Positions 45,646-52,867 of a stretch of 64,000 nt of DNA are shown here, one piece after another. Under the pieces are notes generated by a model. It was not told the origin of the DNA. It did not search any database and saw nothing but the letters and a program-made list of their open reading frames with translations. Both the position numbers and the translations under genes were made by a program. Origin of the DNA: Streptomyces sp. HNM0574 (GTDB taxonomy: Bacteria; Actinomycetota; Actinomycetes; Streptomycetales; Streptomycetaceae); contig NZ_JAASAH010000012.1 in the NCBI RefSeq assembly GCF_012726235.1, forward strand, positions 1 through 64,000. The letters run 5' to 3'. The stretch's first letter is position 1; every line of letters starts with the position of its first letter.

Positions 45646-48057
45646 TCAACGGTTCACCTTCTCACCCGGGCCGGGCGGGCCACCGCTTTCCCGCCCGGTG
45701 TCGTTCCCGGCCCCGGAGGCGTCCGGGCCCGTCCCGTTCCCGTTCTCCGTGCCGTTCCGGGAGGGCTTGTCGCCGTCCTCGTCCGCGCCGTCCGCGTCCT
45801 CGTCCGCGCCGGTCTCGTCGAGCGGGGCGTCCGGGTCGGGGCGCGGGCCGCGGCGCTTGCGCTGGGTGTACATGCGGATGCCCGCGAGGACGACGAGGAG
45901 GACGCCGCCCGCGATGACGAGCAGCACGGCCGAGGTGATGGAGGTGACGTTCACCCGGAACGTCATCGGCTTGCCGTAGGGCTGGCCGTCCTTGGTGTAC
46001 AGCTGCGCCTTGACCACGGAGCGGCCGTTGGCCTTGGCCGTGGTGTTGAACTTCACGGACTGGCTGTGCCCGCCCGCGACCCGGACGGGCTGTTCCTTGC
46101 CGACGTCGAGGCCGATCCGGCGGCTGGACTCCAGCTTCAGCGTCAGGCCGTCCACGTCCTGGAAGAGGTTGTTCTGGACGGTGACGGGGATGGTGGCGCT
46201 GCGCCCGGAGAGCGTGATCGGCGACTTCTGGATCAGCTCGACCTTCTTGGTCAGGCCCGTCAGGTAGTCCTCGACGTCGTCGCGGAAGTCCTGGCCGGCC
46301 TGCTCCTCCGCGCGCCAGGCCGTGGACGTGGCGCGGTGCAGCGCGGTGCCGAAGGGTGTGATGACGCGGTCCTGGCGGCTGAGGATCTTCTGGAAGTCGT
46401 CGAGCACCGCGTTGGTGTGCCGGACCTGCTCGTACGCCTCCTTGGGCAGCTCCTGAGCGCGCAGCGAGCGCGGGTACGCGCCGTTGCCGGGGACGGCGCG
46501 GGTGGCGCGCGGGTCGGGCTTGGCCTCGGCGGCGGCGGAGAGGTCGGCGCCCTCCGTCCAACTCCCGTTGTCGTTCAGGGCCTTGAGCGAGGTGGCCATC
46601 GCGCGCGCCTGTGCCGCGGTCGGCATCCGCTGCGGGGCGACGACGACGCTGCGCTGCTGTGCGGGCTGCTCGGCGGTGAGCGTGTGCGTCTGGGCCAGGA
46701 ACCGCTGGACGGCCTTGGAGGACGCTCCGGGCTTGCTCAGGTCCTCGTCGAAGGCGGTGGAGAGGCCGGCGTCGGCGACGAGTGCGGTGTTGCCGCCGCC
46801 GATGGGGCGGGCCGAGGTGGGGGTGTAGGAGATGCCGGTGTCGCGGAAGTGGTCGCTGCGAGCGATGACGTTGCGGGCCCCGGCGGAGGTGGCGACGTCG
46901 ACGATCGACGGGTCGAGGGCGCCCTGGTCGGGCCAGGCGAAGTCGGTGCCGGCCTCGGTGTGCAGTATCGCCTCGACGGCGACCTCGGAACGCTTGGTGG
47001 CCGGGCCGAGGTTGCCGAGCGCGCCGGGCACGTACTTGCCCTTGTGCGCGAGCGAGGCGAGGTCCGGGTCGGCGAAGGGCAGGGCGACGACCTCCTCGCC
47101 GCGCACGGCGTCCTGGAGGTCGCTCAGCCACTGCTTCGCGTACTCCTGGCCCTTGCCCGGGACCTCCTTGCCGTTCTCGTCGCGTACGAGATAGCGCTTG
47201 GTCATCGCCTCGGCGCTGGCCAGCAGGTCGGGGTCGATGACCCAGGTGATGGGCAGGTCCTTGCCGAGCCGGACCAGCTGCTGGAGGCGGCCGCCGGGGG
47301 CGAGCTCCTCGGCGAGCCGGTCGTCGCGGAAGACCGGGGTCTGCTGCTCGTCCGACTCGGTGCGGGCGGTGAGCTGCGGCGTCGAGATCAGCGGCCACAT
47401 GTAGGTGAGCTGGGTCTTGTTCTCGGCGTCGGAGGTCTGCCAGGGCAGGAAGCTGCGCTCGATGCCGAGGACCTGCTCGTAGCCGACGCCGCGGGTGCGT
47501 CCGGAGAGGGCGACGCCGATCTGGTAGACGCCGGAGTCGCGCAGCTTGAGGGCCTGCACGGGGACCTTGAGCGAGAAGCTGCGGCTGATGCCGGGCCGCA
47601 TGCTGCCGACGTCGACGCTGGTGCGCTTGCCGGTGACCTCGGTGCCGTCGGCGGAGCTGTTGTAGCCCTTGCGCTTGGCGTTCTGCTCGATCGCGCTGCG
47701 GCTGTCCAGCTTCGGGCCGACGCGGAGGCCGAGCTCGCCGTCGGTGATCGCGTGGTCGCTGCTGTTGGTGACCTTGCCCGTGATGCGGAGGGTGTCGCCC
47801 TTCTCCGGCACGGACGGGGTGAGCGCGTTGACCGTGATGTCAGCGGTGCGGGAGCCGGTGCCCTGCTCGCCGGAGGCGGGGGCGGACGCGGGCGATGCCG
47901 AGGACGCCGAGGAGGCGGGCGCTTGGGCGACCGCCGTCGCGGCGGGGAGGAGGCCGCCGAGCAGGGGCAGCGTCGCGGTGAGGACCGTCGCCGTACGCCG
48001 CAGCCACCGGCGGGGCGGCGCGTTCGTGGTGCCCTGCATCTCAGCCGCCTCGGCCAC
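45646..48057 (-). CDS. DUF6049 family secreted/membrane protein
   Basis: The protein has about 803 residues. A signal-like N-terminus (RRWLRRTATVLTATLPLLGGLLPAATAVA) is followed by a large extracytoplasmic region with immunoglobulin-like repeats (ADITVNALTPSVPEKGDTLRITGKVTN) and a C-terminal helix near residues 715-735 (AVLLVIAGGVLLVVLAGIRMY), then a Gly/Asp-rich acidic cytoplasmic tail. Its function is unknown. GTG at 48057 (VAEAAEMQGTT) is preferred over ATG 48069 or ATG 48039 by similarity to relatives I recall; the choice is uncertain. It is divergent from pcnB and upstream of murJ. Confidence 0.88.
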   Translation of the reverse strand: MAEAAEMQGTTNAPPRRWLRRTATVLTATLPLLGGLLPAATAVAQAPASSASSASPASAPASGEQGTGSRTADITVNALTPSVPEKGDTLRITGKVTNSSDHAITDGELGLRVGPKLDSRSAIEQNAKRKGYNSSADGTEVTGKRTSVDVGSMRPGISRSFSLKVPVQALKLRDSGVYQIGVALSGRTRGVGYEQVLGIERSFLPWQTSDAENKTQLTYMWPLISTPQLTARTESDEQQTPVFRDDRLAEELAPGGRLQQLVRLGKDLPITWVIDPDLLASAEAMTKRYLVRDENGKEVPGKGQEYAKQWLSDLQDAVRGEEVVALPFADPDLASLAHKGKYVPGALGNLGPATKRSEVAVEAILHTEAGTDFAWPDQGALDPSIVDVATSAGARNVIARSDHFRDTGISYTPTSARPIGGGNTALVADAGLSTAFDEDLSKPGASSKAVQRFLAQTHTLTAEQPAQQRSVVVAPQRMPTAAQARAMATSLKALNDNGSWTEGADLSAAAEAKPDPRATRAVPGNGAYPRSLRAQELPKEAYEQVRHTNAVLDDFQKILSRQDRVITPFGTALHRATSTAWRAEEQAGQDFRDDVEDYLTGLTKKVELIQKSPITLSGRSATIPVTVQNNLFQDVDGLTLKLESSRRIGLDVGKEQPVRVAGGHSQSVKFNTTAKANGRSVVKAQLYTKDGQPYGKPMTFRVNVTSITSAVLLVIAGGVLLVVLAGIRMYTQRKRRGPRPDPDAPLDETGADEDADGADEDGDKPSRNGTENGNGTGPDASGAGNDTGRESGGPPGPGEKVNR

Positions 48058-48321
48058 GCGCTCGTCCATCCCGTCGTGTCGTCGTCGCTCGGTCTGTCGG
48101 TTCCGCCGGTCTTCGGCCGGTCGTCGGTCAGCTGGGCGGGCTGGGGGAGCCGGAGGATCCGGTTCCCGGGGAGTCCGTCCACGGGCTTCTGAACCCCTGA
48201 TGGTAACGATGCTCCATAGGTGGAAGTGCCGCGGCTCGCTCCACATGATCACGGGGCGGTCGCGGCAGCTGTGCTGCTGCGGGGTCCGCCCGCTGTGCGG
48301 GGCAACGTACCCTGTGCTGTC

Positions 48322-49827
48322 GTGCCGAACGACAGCAATGACCTTCAGCAGACCCAGCGGCCCCAGCCCGTGCAGCCCGCCCACGAGCAGCTCAGTGTGG
48401 TGCAGCGGCGCGCGGTGAGCGAACTGCTGCGGGTGTCCCCCGTCGCCGACGACCTGGCCCGGCGGTTCCGGGAGGCCGGGTTCCACCTGGCGCTGGTCGG
48501 GGGCTCGGTGCGGGACGCGCTGCTCGGCCGGCTCGGCAACGACCTGGACTTCACCACGGACGCGCGCCCCGAGGACGTGCTCGCGATCGTGCGGCCCTGG
48601 GCGGACGCGGTCTGGGAGGTCGGCATCGCCTTCGGCACGGTGGGCTGCCGCAAGGACAACCCCGACCCGGCGGGCTCGCCCCGCGACTTCCAGATCGAGA
48701 TCACCACCTACCGCTCCGAGGCGTACGACCGGACCTCGCGGAAGCCGGAGGTCGCGTACGGCGACTCGATCGAGGACGACCTGGTGCGCCGTGACTTCAC
48801 GGTGAACGCGATGGCGGTGGCGCTGCCGGAGAAGACCTTCGTGGACCCGCACGGCGGCCTGGAGGACCTGGCCAGGCGCGAGCTGCGCACGCCCGGCACC
48901 CCCGAGGAGTCCTTCTCCGACGACCCGCTGCGGATGATGCGGGCCGCGCGCTTCTCGGCCCAGCTGGGCTTCTCGGTCGCGGATGACGTGGTCGCGGCGA
49001 TGACGTCGATGGCGGACCGGATCGGGATCGTCTCGGCGGAGCGGGTGCGTGACGAGTTCAACAAGCTGCTGCTGTCGCCGGAGCCGCGGCGCGGGCTGAA
49101 GCTGCTGGTCGGCACCGGACTTGCGGAACATGTCATTCCGGAAATCCCGGCGCTCCGGCTGGAACGTGACGAGCACCACCGTCACAAGGACGTCTACGAG
49201 CACTCGCTGACCGTCCTGGAGCAGGCCATCGACCTGGAGGACGAGGGGCCGGACCTCACGCTCCGGCTCGCGGCCCTGCTGCACGACATCGGCAAGCCGC
49301 GGACGCGGCGCTTCGAGGGCGACGGCCGGGTCTCCTTCCACCACCACGAGGTGGTCGGCGCGAAGATGACCAAGAAGCGGATGACCGCGCTGAAGTACTC
49401 CAACGAGCTGGTGAAGGACGTCTCCCGGCTCGTCGAACTGCACCTGCGCTTCCACGGCTACGGCACCGGCGAGTGGACCGACTCCGCCGTGCGCCGGTAC
49501 GTACGGGACGCGGGCCCGCTGCTCACGCGGCTGCACAAGCTGACCCGCTCCGACTGCACGACGCGGAACAAGCGCAAGGCCGGCGCGCTCTCCCGGGCCT
49601 ACGACGGGCTGGAGGAGCGGATCGCGCGGCTCCAGGAGCAGGAGGAGCTGGACGCGATCCGGCCCGACCTCAACGGCAACGAGATCATGGAGGTGCTCGG
49701 CGTCTCGCCGGGGCCGGTGATCGGGCAGGCGTACAAGTACCTGCTGGAGCTGCGTCTTGAGCACGGGCCGCTGGGGCGGGAGGCCGCCGAGGCGGAGCTC
49801 AAGAAGTGGTGGGCCGAGCAGAGTTGA
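48322..49827 (+). CDS. pcnB/cca: CCA-adding tRNA nucleotidyltransferase
   Basis: The protein has 501 residues. The class II nucleotidyltransferase core is ALVGGSVRDALLGR with the catalytic Asp pair in DLDFTTDARPEDV. The nucleotide-specificity block is SFSDDPLRMMRAARF, and the HD domain is HDIGKPRTRRF with later His residues. Streptomyces needs this enzyme because tRNA genes, like the two in this window, lack encoded CCA. GTG at 48322 lacks a Shine-Dalgarno sequence; TACCCT at 48308-48313 could be the -10 of a leaderless transcript. The 3' end overlaps the MFS gene by 29 bp, convergent. Confidence 0.94.
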   Translation: MPNDSNDLQQTQRPQPVQPAHEQLSVVQRRAVSELLRVSPVADDLARRFREAGFHLALVGGSVRDALLGRLGNDLDFTTDARPEDVLAIVRPWADAVWEVGIAFGTVGCRKDNPDPAGSPRDFQIEITTYRSEAYDRTSRKPEVAYGDSIEDDLVRRDFTVNAMAVALPEKTFVDPHGGLEDLARRELRTPGTPEESFSDDPLRMMRAARFSAQLGFSVADDVVAAMTSMADRIGIVSAERVRDEFNKLLLSPEPRRGLKLLVGTGLAEHVIPEIPALRLERDEHHRHKDVYEHSLTVLEQAIDLEDEGPDLTLRLAALLHDIGKPRTRRFEGDGRVSFHHHEVVGAKMTKKRMTALKYSNELVKDVSRLVELHLRFHGYGTGEWTDSAVRRYVRDAGPLLTRLHKLTRSDCTTRNKRKAGALSRAYDGLEERIARLQEQEELDAIRPDLNGNEIMEVLGVSPGPVIGQAYKYLLELRLEHGPLGREAAEAELKKWWAEQS

Positions 49828-51169
49828 CGCCGGGGTGCCCGCGTTTCACGTGAAACATGACGAGCGCGGTGGCCGCGTAGATCGCGGCCGCCGTCGCCAC
49901 CAGGGCGACCGAGCGTCCGTCGGGCGGCAGCATCAGTGAGGCCACGGCGGCGGCGCCGACGAAGGCGACGTTGAAGAGCATGTCGTAGAGGGAGAAGACC
50001 CGGCCCCGGTAGGCGTCGTCCACCGCGAACTGCACCGCGGTGTCCGTGGTGATCTTCGCGCCCTGCGTCGCGAGCCCGAGCACGAACGCGGCCACCAGCA
50101 TCGGCGTCGGCGCGAAGGGCAGCATCAGCGCGGGCACCAGCACGGCGGAGCCGCCCGCGCACAGGGCGAGCCAGCCGAAGCGTCCGGTGCGTCCGACGAC
50201 GGACGGGGTGACCACGGCGGCCGCGAAGAAGCCGACGCCCGAGACGGCGACGGCGACGGCGAGCAGCTTCAACCCCCGGTCGGTGTCGGCCGGTTCGAGC
50301 CCGACCGAGCCGCCGCCGGTGAGTTCCGAGGGGCCAGGACCCGGCAGCGAGGGGTCGCTCCAGGCGTAGCGGCAGAGCATGAGGACCATCACCGTGAGCG
50401 CGCCGTAGCAGAACCGCATCAGCGTCATGGCGGCCAGCGCGTACGCGGCGGAGCGGCGGCGGGCGAGGTGGCGTACGCCGTCGACCAGCCCGTGCGCCGT
50501 GCCGGCGACGGCGGCCAGGACGCGGGGCCGCAGCTCGCGCGGGCCCGGCCCGAGCAGGTTGCGGCCCATCCGGAGCGCGGAGAGGCCGGCCAGCAGGTAC
50601 ACCGCGGCGGCCACCGTGACCACCAGCGCGTCGCCGCTCCGGCCGCCGCCGGGGGCGGCGATCCGGACGGCGAAGGCGACGCCGCCGCCCGCGGTGGCGG
50701 CGAGCGTACCGGCCGTCGGGGAGAGGGAGTTGGCCATCACGAGCCGCTCGTCGTCGACCACGCGGGGCAGCGCGGCGGAGAGCCCGGCGAGGACGAAGCG
50801 GTTGACGGCGGTGACGCAGAGGGCCGAGAGGTAGAACAGCCAGTCCGGGGTCTTCGCGAGGATCAGCGCGGCCGTGGCCGCCGCGAGGACGGCCCGCAGC
50901 AGGTTCCCGTAGAGCAGCACCTGGCGGCGGCGCCAGCGGTCCAGCAGGACGCCGGCGAACGGGCCGAGCAGCGAGTACGGGAGCAGCAGCACGGCCATCG
51001 CCGAGGCGATGGCGGCCGGGGAGGTCTCCTTCTCCGGGGAGAAGACCACGTAGGCGGCGAGGGCGACCTGGTAGACGCCGTCGGCGAGTTGGGAGAGCAG
51101 CCGGACGGTGAGCAGGCGGCGGAAGCCGGAGAAGTGCAGCAGAGTGCGGAGATCGCCGACGGTGCCCAT
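49799..51169 (-). CDS. MFS transporter
   Basis: The protein has about 456 residues with about 12 helices. The motif LPYSLLGPFAGVLLDRWRRRQVLLYGN near residues 70-95 is the loop 2-3 MFS signature (GVLLDRWRRR). The substrate is unknown. It is conserved beside pcnB in Streptomyces. ATG at 51169 is 6 nt after TACAGT (51176-51181), a -10-like box, and no ribosome site is seen, so a leaderless transcript is possible; GTG at 51175 is the alternative. The C-terminal coding sequence contains a perfect parS, read as FHVKR. It overlaps pcnB tail to tail by 29 bp. Confidence 0.88.
   Translation of the reverse strand: MGTVGDLRTLLHFSGFRRLLTVRLLSQLADGVYQVALAAYVVFSPEKETSPAAIASAMAVLLLPYSLLGPFAGVLLDRWRRRQVLLYGNLLRAVLAAATAALILAKTPDWLFYLSALCVTAVNRFVLAGLSAALPRVVDDERLVMANSLSPTAGTLAATAGGGVAFAVRIAAPGGGRSGDALVVTVAAAVYLLAGLSALRMGRNLLGPGPRELRPRVLAAVAGTAHGLVDGVRHLARRRSAAYALAAMTLMRFCYGALTVMVLMLCRYAWSDPSLPGPGPSELTGGGSVGLEPADTDRGLKLLAVAVAVSGVGFFAAAVVTPSVVGRTGRFGWLALCAGGSAVLVPALMLPFAPTPMLVAAFVLGLATQGAKITTDTAVQFAVDDAYRGRVFSLYDMLFNVAFVGAAAVASLMLPPDGRSVALVATAAAIYAATALVMFHVKRGHPGVNSARPTTS
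49843..49856. other. parS: parS site in the MFS gene 3' end
   Basis: This is a perfect GTTTCACGTGAAAC, 16 bp beyond the pcnB stop. Confidence 0.95.
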
Positions 51170-51207
51170 GGGCACACTGTAAGCCGCCGCGCGGGCGCCT
51201 CACCGGG

Positions 51208-52746
51208 TCAGTCGCGGCCGTCCCGGCCCGCGCCGCCGTGGTGCCCGCGGGCGCCCCAGCGGACGAGTGGAGCCTCCGGTTCCGGGCCGCGGCCGGCGGC
51301 GGCGGCGAAGCGGCCGAGGGTGAAGCGGTCGCGGGCGCCGTCCAGGACGCCGCCCGAGGGGTCGTCGGAGCCGTCGGTGCGGACCGGGTCCCGCTCCGGC
51401 AGCAGCGCGTCCGCGACGACCAGCGCGCACAGGTACAGCGTGCCGCACAGGTGGACGAGGATCGCCAACTGGTAGCCCTCGGTGGGCAGTCCCTGGTGGG
51501 CGTCGCCGCTGCCGGTGTACGCCAGGTACATCCAGATCCCGAGGAAGTACATGACCTCGCAGGCCTGCCAGACCAGGAAGTCCCGCCACCGGGGCCGGGC
51601 CAGCGCGGCCAGCGGGATCAGCCACAGTACGTACTGCGGCGAGTAGACCTTGTTGGTCAGGATGAACAGCGCGACGACGAGGAACGCCAGCTGCGCGAAG
51701 CGCGGGCGGCGCGGGGCGCACAGCGCGAGCGCCGCGATGCCGCCGCAGCCGAGCAGCATCAGCAGCGTCCCGAAGGTGTTGGCGTTCTCCAGCGGGGTCT
51801 GCAGGCGCTGCGACAGGATCAGCCAGATCGAGCCGAAGTCGACCGGCCGCTCCTGGCTGAAGGTGTAGAACTTCGCCCAGCCCTCCGGCGCCAGCAGCAT
51901 CACCGGAACGTTCACCACCGCCCAGGCGCCGACGGCGCCGCCCAGCGCCCGCCCGAACTCCCGCAGCCGCCCGGCCCGCAGACAGAGCACCAGCAGCGGC
52001 CCGAGCAGCAGCAGCGGGTACAGCTTCGCCGCCGTCGCCAGCCCGATCAGCACCCCGGCGAGCACCGCCCGGCCCCGGGACCAGGCCAGCATCCCGGCGG
52101 CGGTCAGCGAGACGGCCAGCAGGTCCCAGTTGATGGTGGCGGTCAGCGCCAGCGCGGGCGCGAGCGCGACGAACATCGCGTCCCAGGGGCGCCGCCGGTG
52201 GGTGCGTGTCACGCAGACGGCGAGGACGGCGGCGCAGGCCATCAGCATGCCCGCGTTGACGAGCCAGTACAGCTGCTCCTGGTGCTGCACCGCGCCGCCG
52301 CCCGGCGTGAGCCAGGCGGCGATCTGCATGAACACCCCGGTCAGCACCGGGTATTCGAGGTACTCCATGCCGCCGGAGACCGCGTCCGGGATGCGGTCGA
52401 CGTACGGGACGAGCCCGTCGGCGAAGCCGCGGCCGCCGAAGAGGTGCGGGATGTCGGAGTAGCAGGCGTGCACGTACTGGCTGGTCTGGCCGGAGAACCA
52501 GGCGCCGTTGTAGCAGGGCAGCTTCTGCACCATGCCGAGCGCGAACATGCCGAGCGTCACCAGCACCACGACCCGCAGCGGGGTCCACCAGCCGCCCGGG
52601 ACGGCCCGCCTCCCCTGCGGCCCGCCGATCAGTTCGCTGGCCGCTGCGGCGACTTCGTCCCGGTGGGTGGGGTGCGGGCTGTGGCCCGGCGAGCCGTGCT
52701 GGGGTACGGAGCCGGGCACGACGTCGTGGGGGTGCGTGCTCGTCAT
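51208..52746 (-). CDS. GT87 family membrane glycosyltransferase
   Basis: This 512-residue polytopic protein has about 10-12 helices. Features of the DUF2029/GT87 mannosyltransferases are visible: the first periplasmic loop with FSGQTSQYVHACYSDIP and GMEYLEYPVLTGVFMQ, the segment INWDLLAVSLTAAGMLAWSRG, ATAAKLYPLLLLGPLLVL, and ILTNKVYSPQYVLWLIPLAALARP. Such enzymes use polyprenyl-phosphate sugars at the outer membrane face. ATG at 52746 is preferred over an upstream in-frame start at 52794, which would reach the terminator region. It is close to the PBP gene, separated by a strong hairpin. Confidence 0.88.
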   Translation of the reverse strand: MTSTHPHDVVPGSVPQHGSPGHSPHPTHRDEVAAAASELIGGPQGRRAVPGGWWTPLRVVVLVTLGMFALGMVQKLPCYNGAWFSGQTSQYVHACYSDIPHLFGGRGFADGLVPYVDRIPDAVSGGMEYLEYPVLTGVFMQIAAWLTPGGGAVQHQEQLYWLVNAGMLMACAAVLAVCVTRTHRRRPWDAMFVALAPALALTATINWDLLAVSLTAAGMLAWSRGRAVLAGVLIGLATAAKLYPLLLLGPLLVLCLRAGRLREFGRALGGAVGAWAVVNVPVMLLAPEGWAKFYTFSQERPVDFGSIWLILSQRLQTPLENANTFGTLLMLLGCGGIAALALCAPRRPRFAQLAFLVVALFILTNKVYSPQYVLWLIPLAALARPRWRDFLVWQACEVMYFLGIWMYLAYTGSGDAHQGLPTEGYQLAILVHLCGTLYLCALVVADALLPERDPVRTDGSDDPSGGVLDGARDRFTLGRFAAAAGRGPEPEAPLVRWGARGHHGGAGRDGRD

Positions 52747-52799
52747 GGGGCAATCCTGCCGTACCCGGCTGTGCGGTGCGGGCGGCCCCGGCATGCGGG

Positions 52800-52843
52800 A
52801 AGCCCCGCCGCGGAGACCTGTTCGGTGCTCCGCGACGGGGCTT
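52800..52843 (-). terminator. Terminator after the PBP gene
   Basis: AAGCCCCGCCGCGGAG (52800-52815) pairs with CTCCGCGACGGGGCTT (52828-52843) with one mismatch and a 12-nt loop, 25 bp after the PBP stop. Confidence 0.8.
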
Positions 52844-52867
52844 GACCGGCGGGTGTCCCGCCGTGTG

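Noticed and set aside
48058..49764. N-terminal extension of the DUF6049 frame to 1372 codons
   Set aside because: The extension is antisense to pcnB and lies upstream of an obvious signal peptide.
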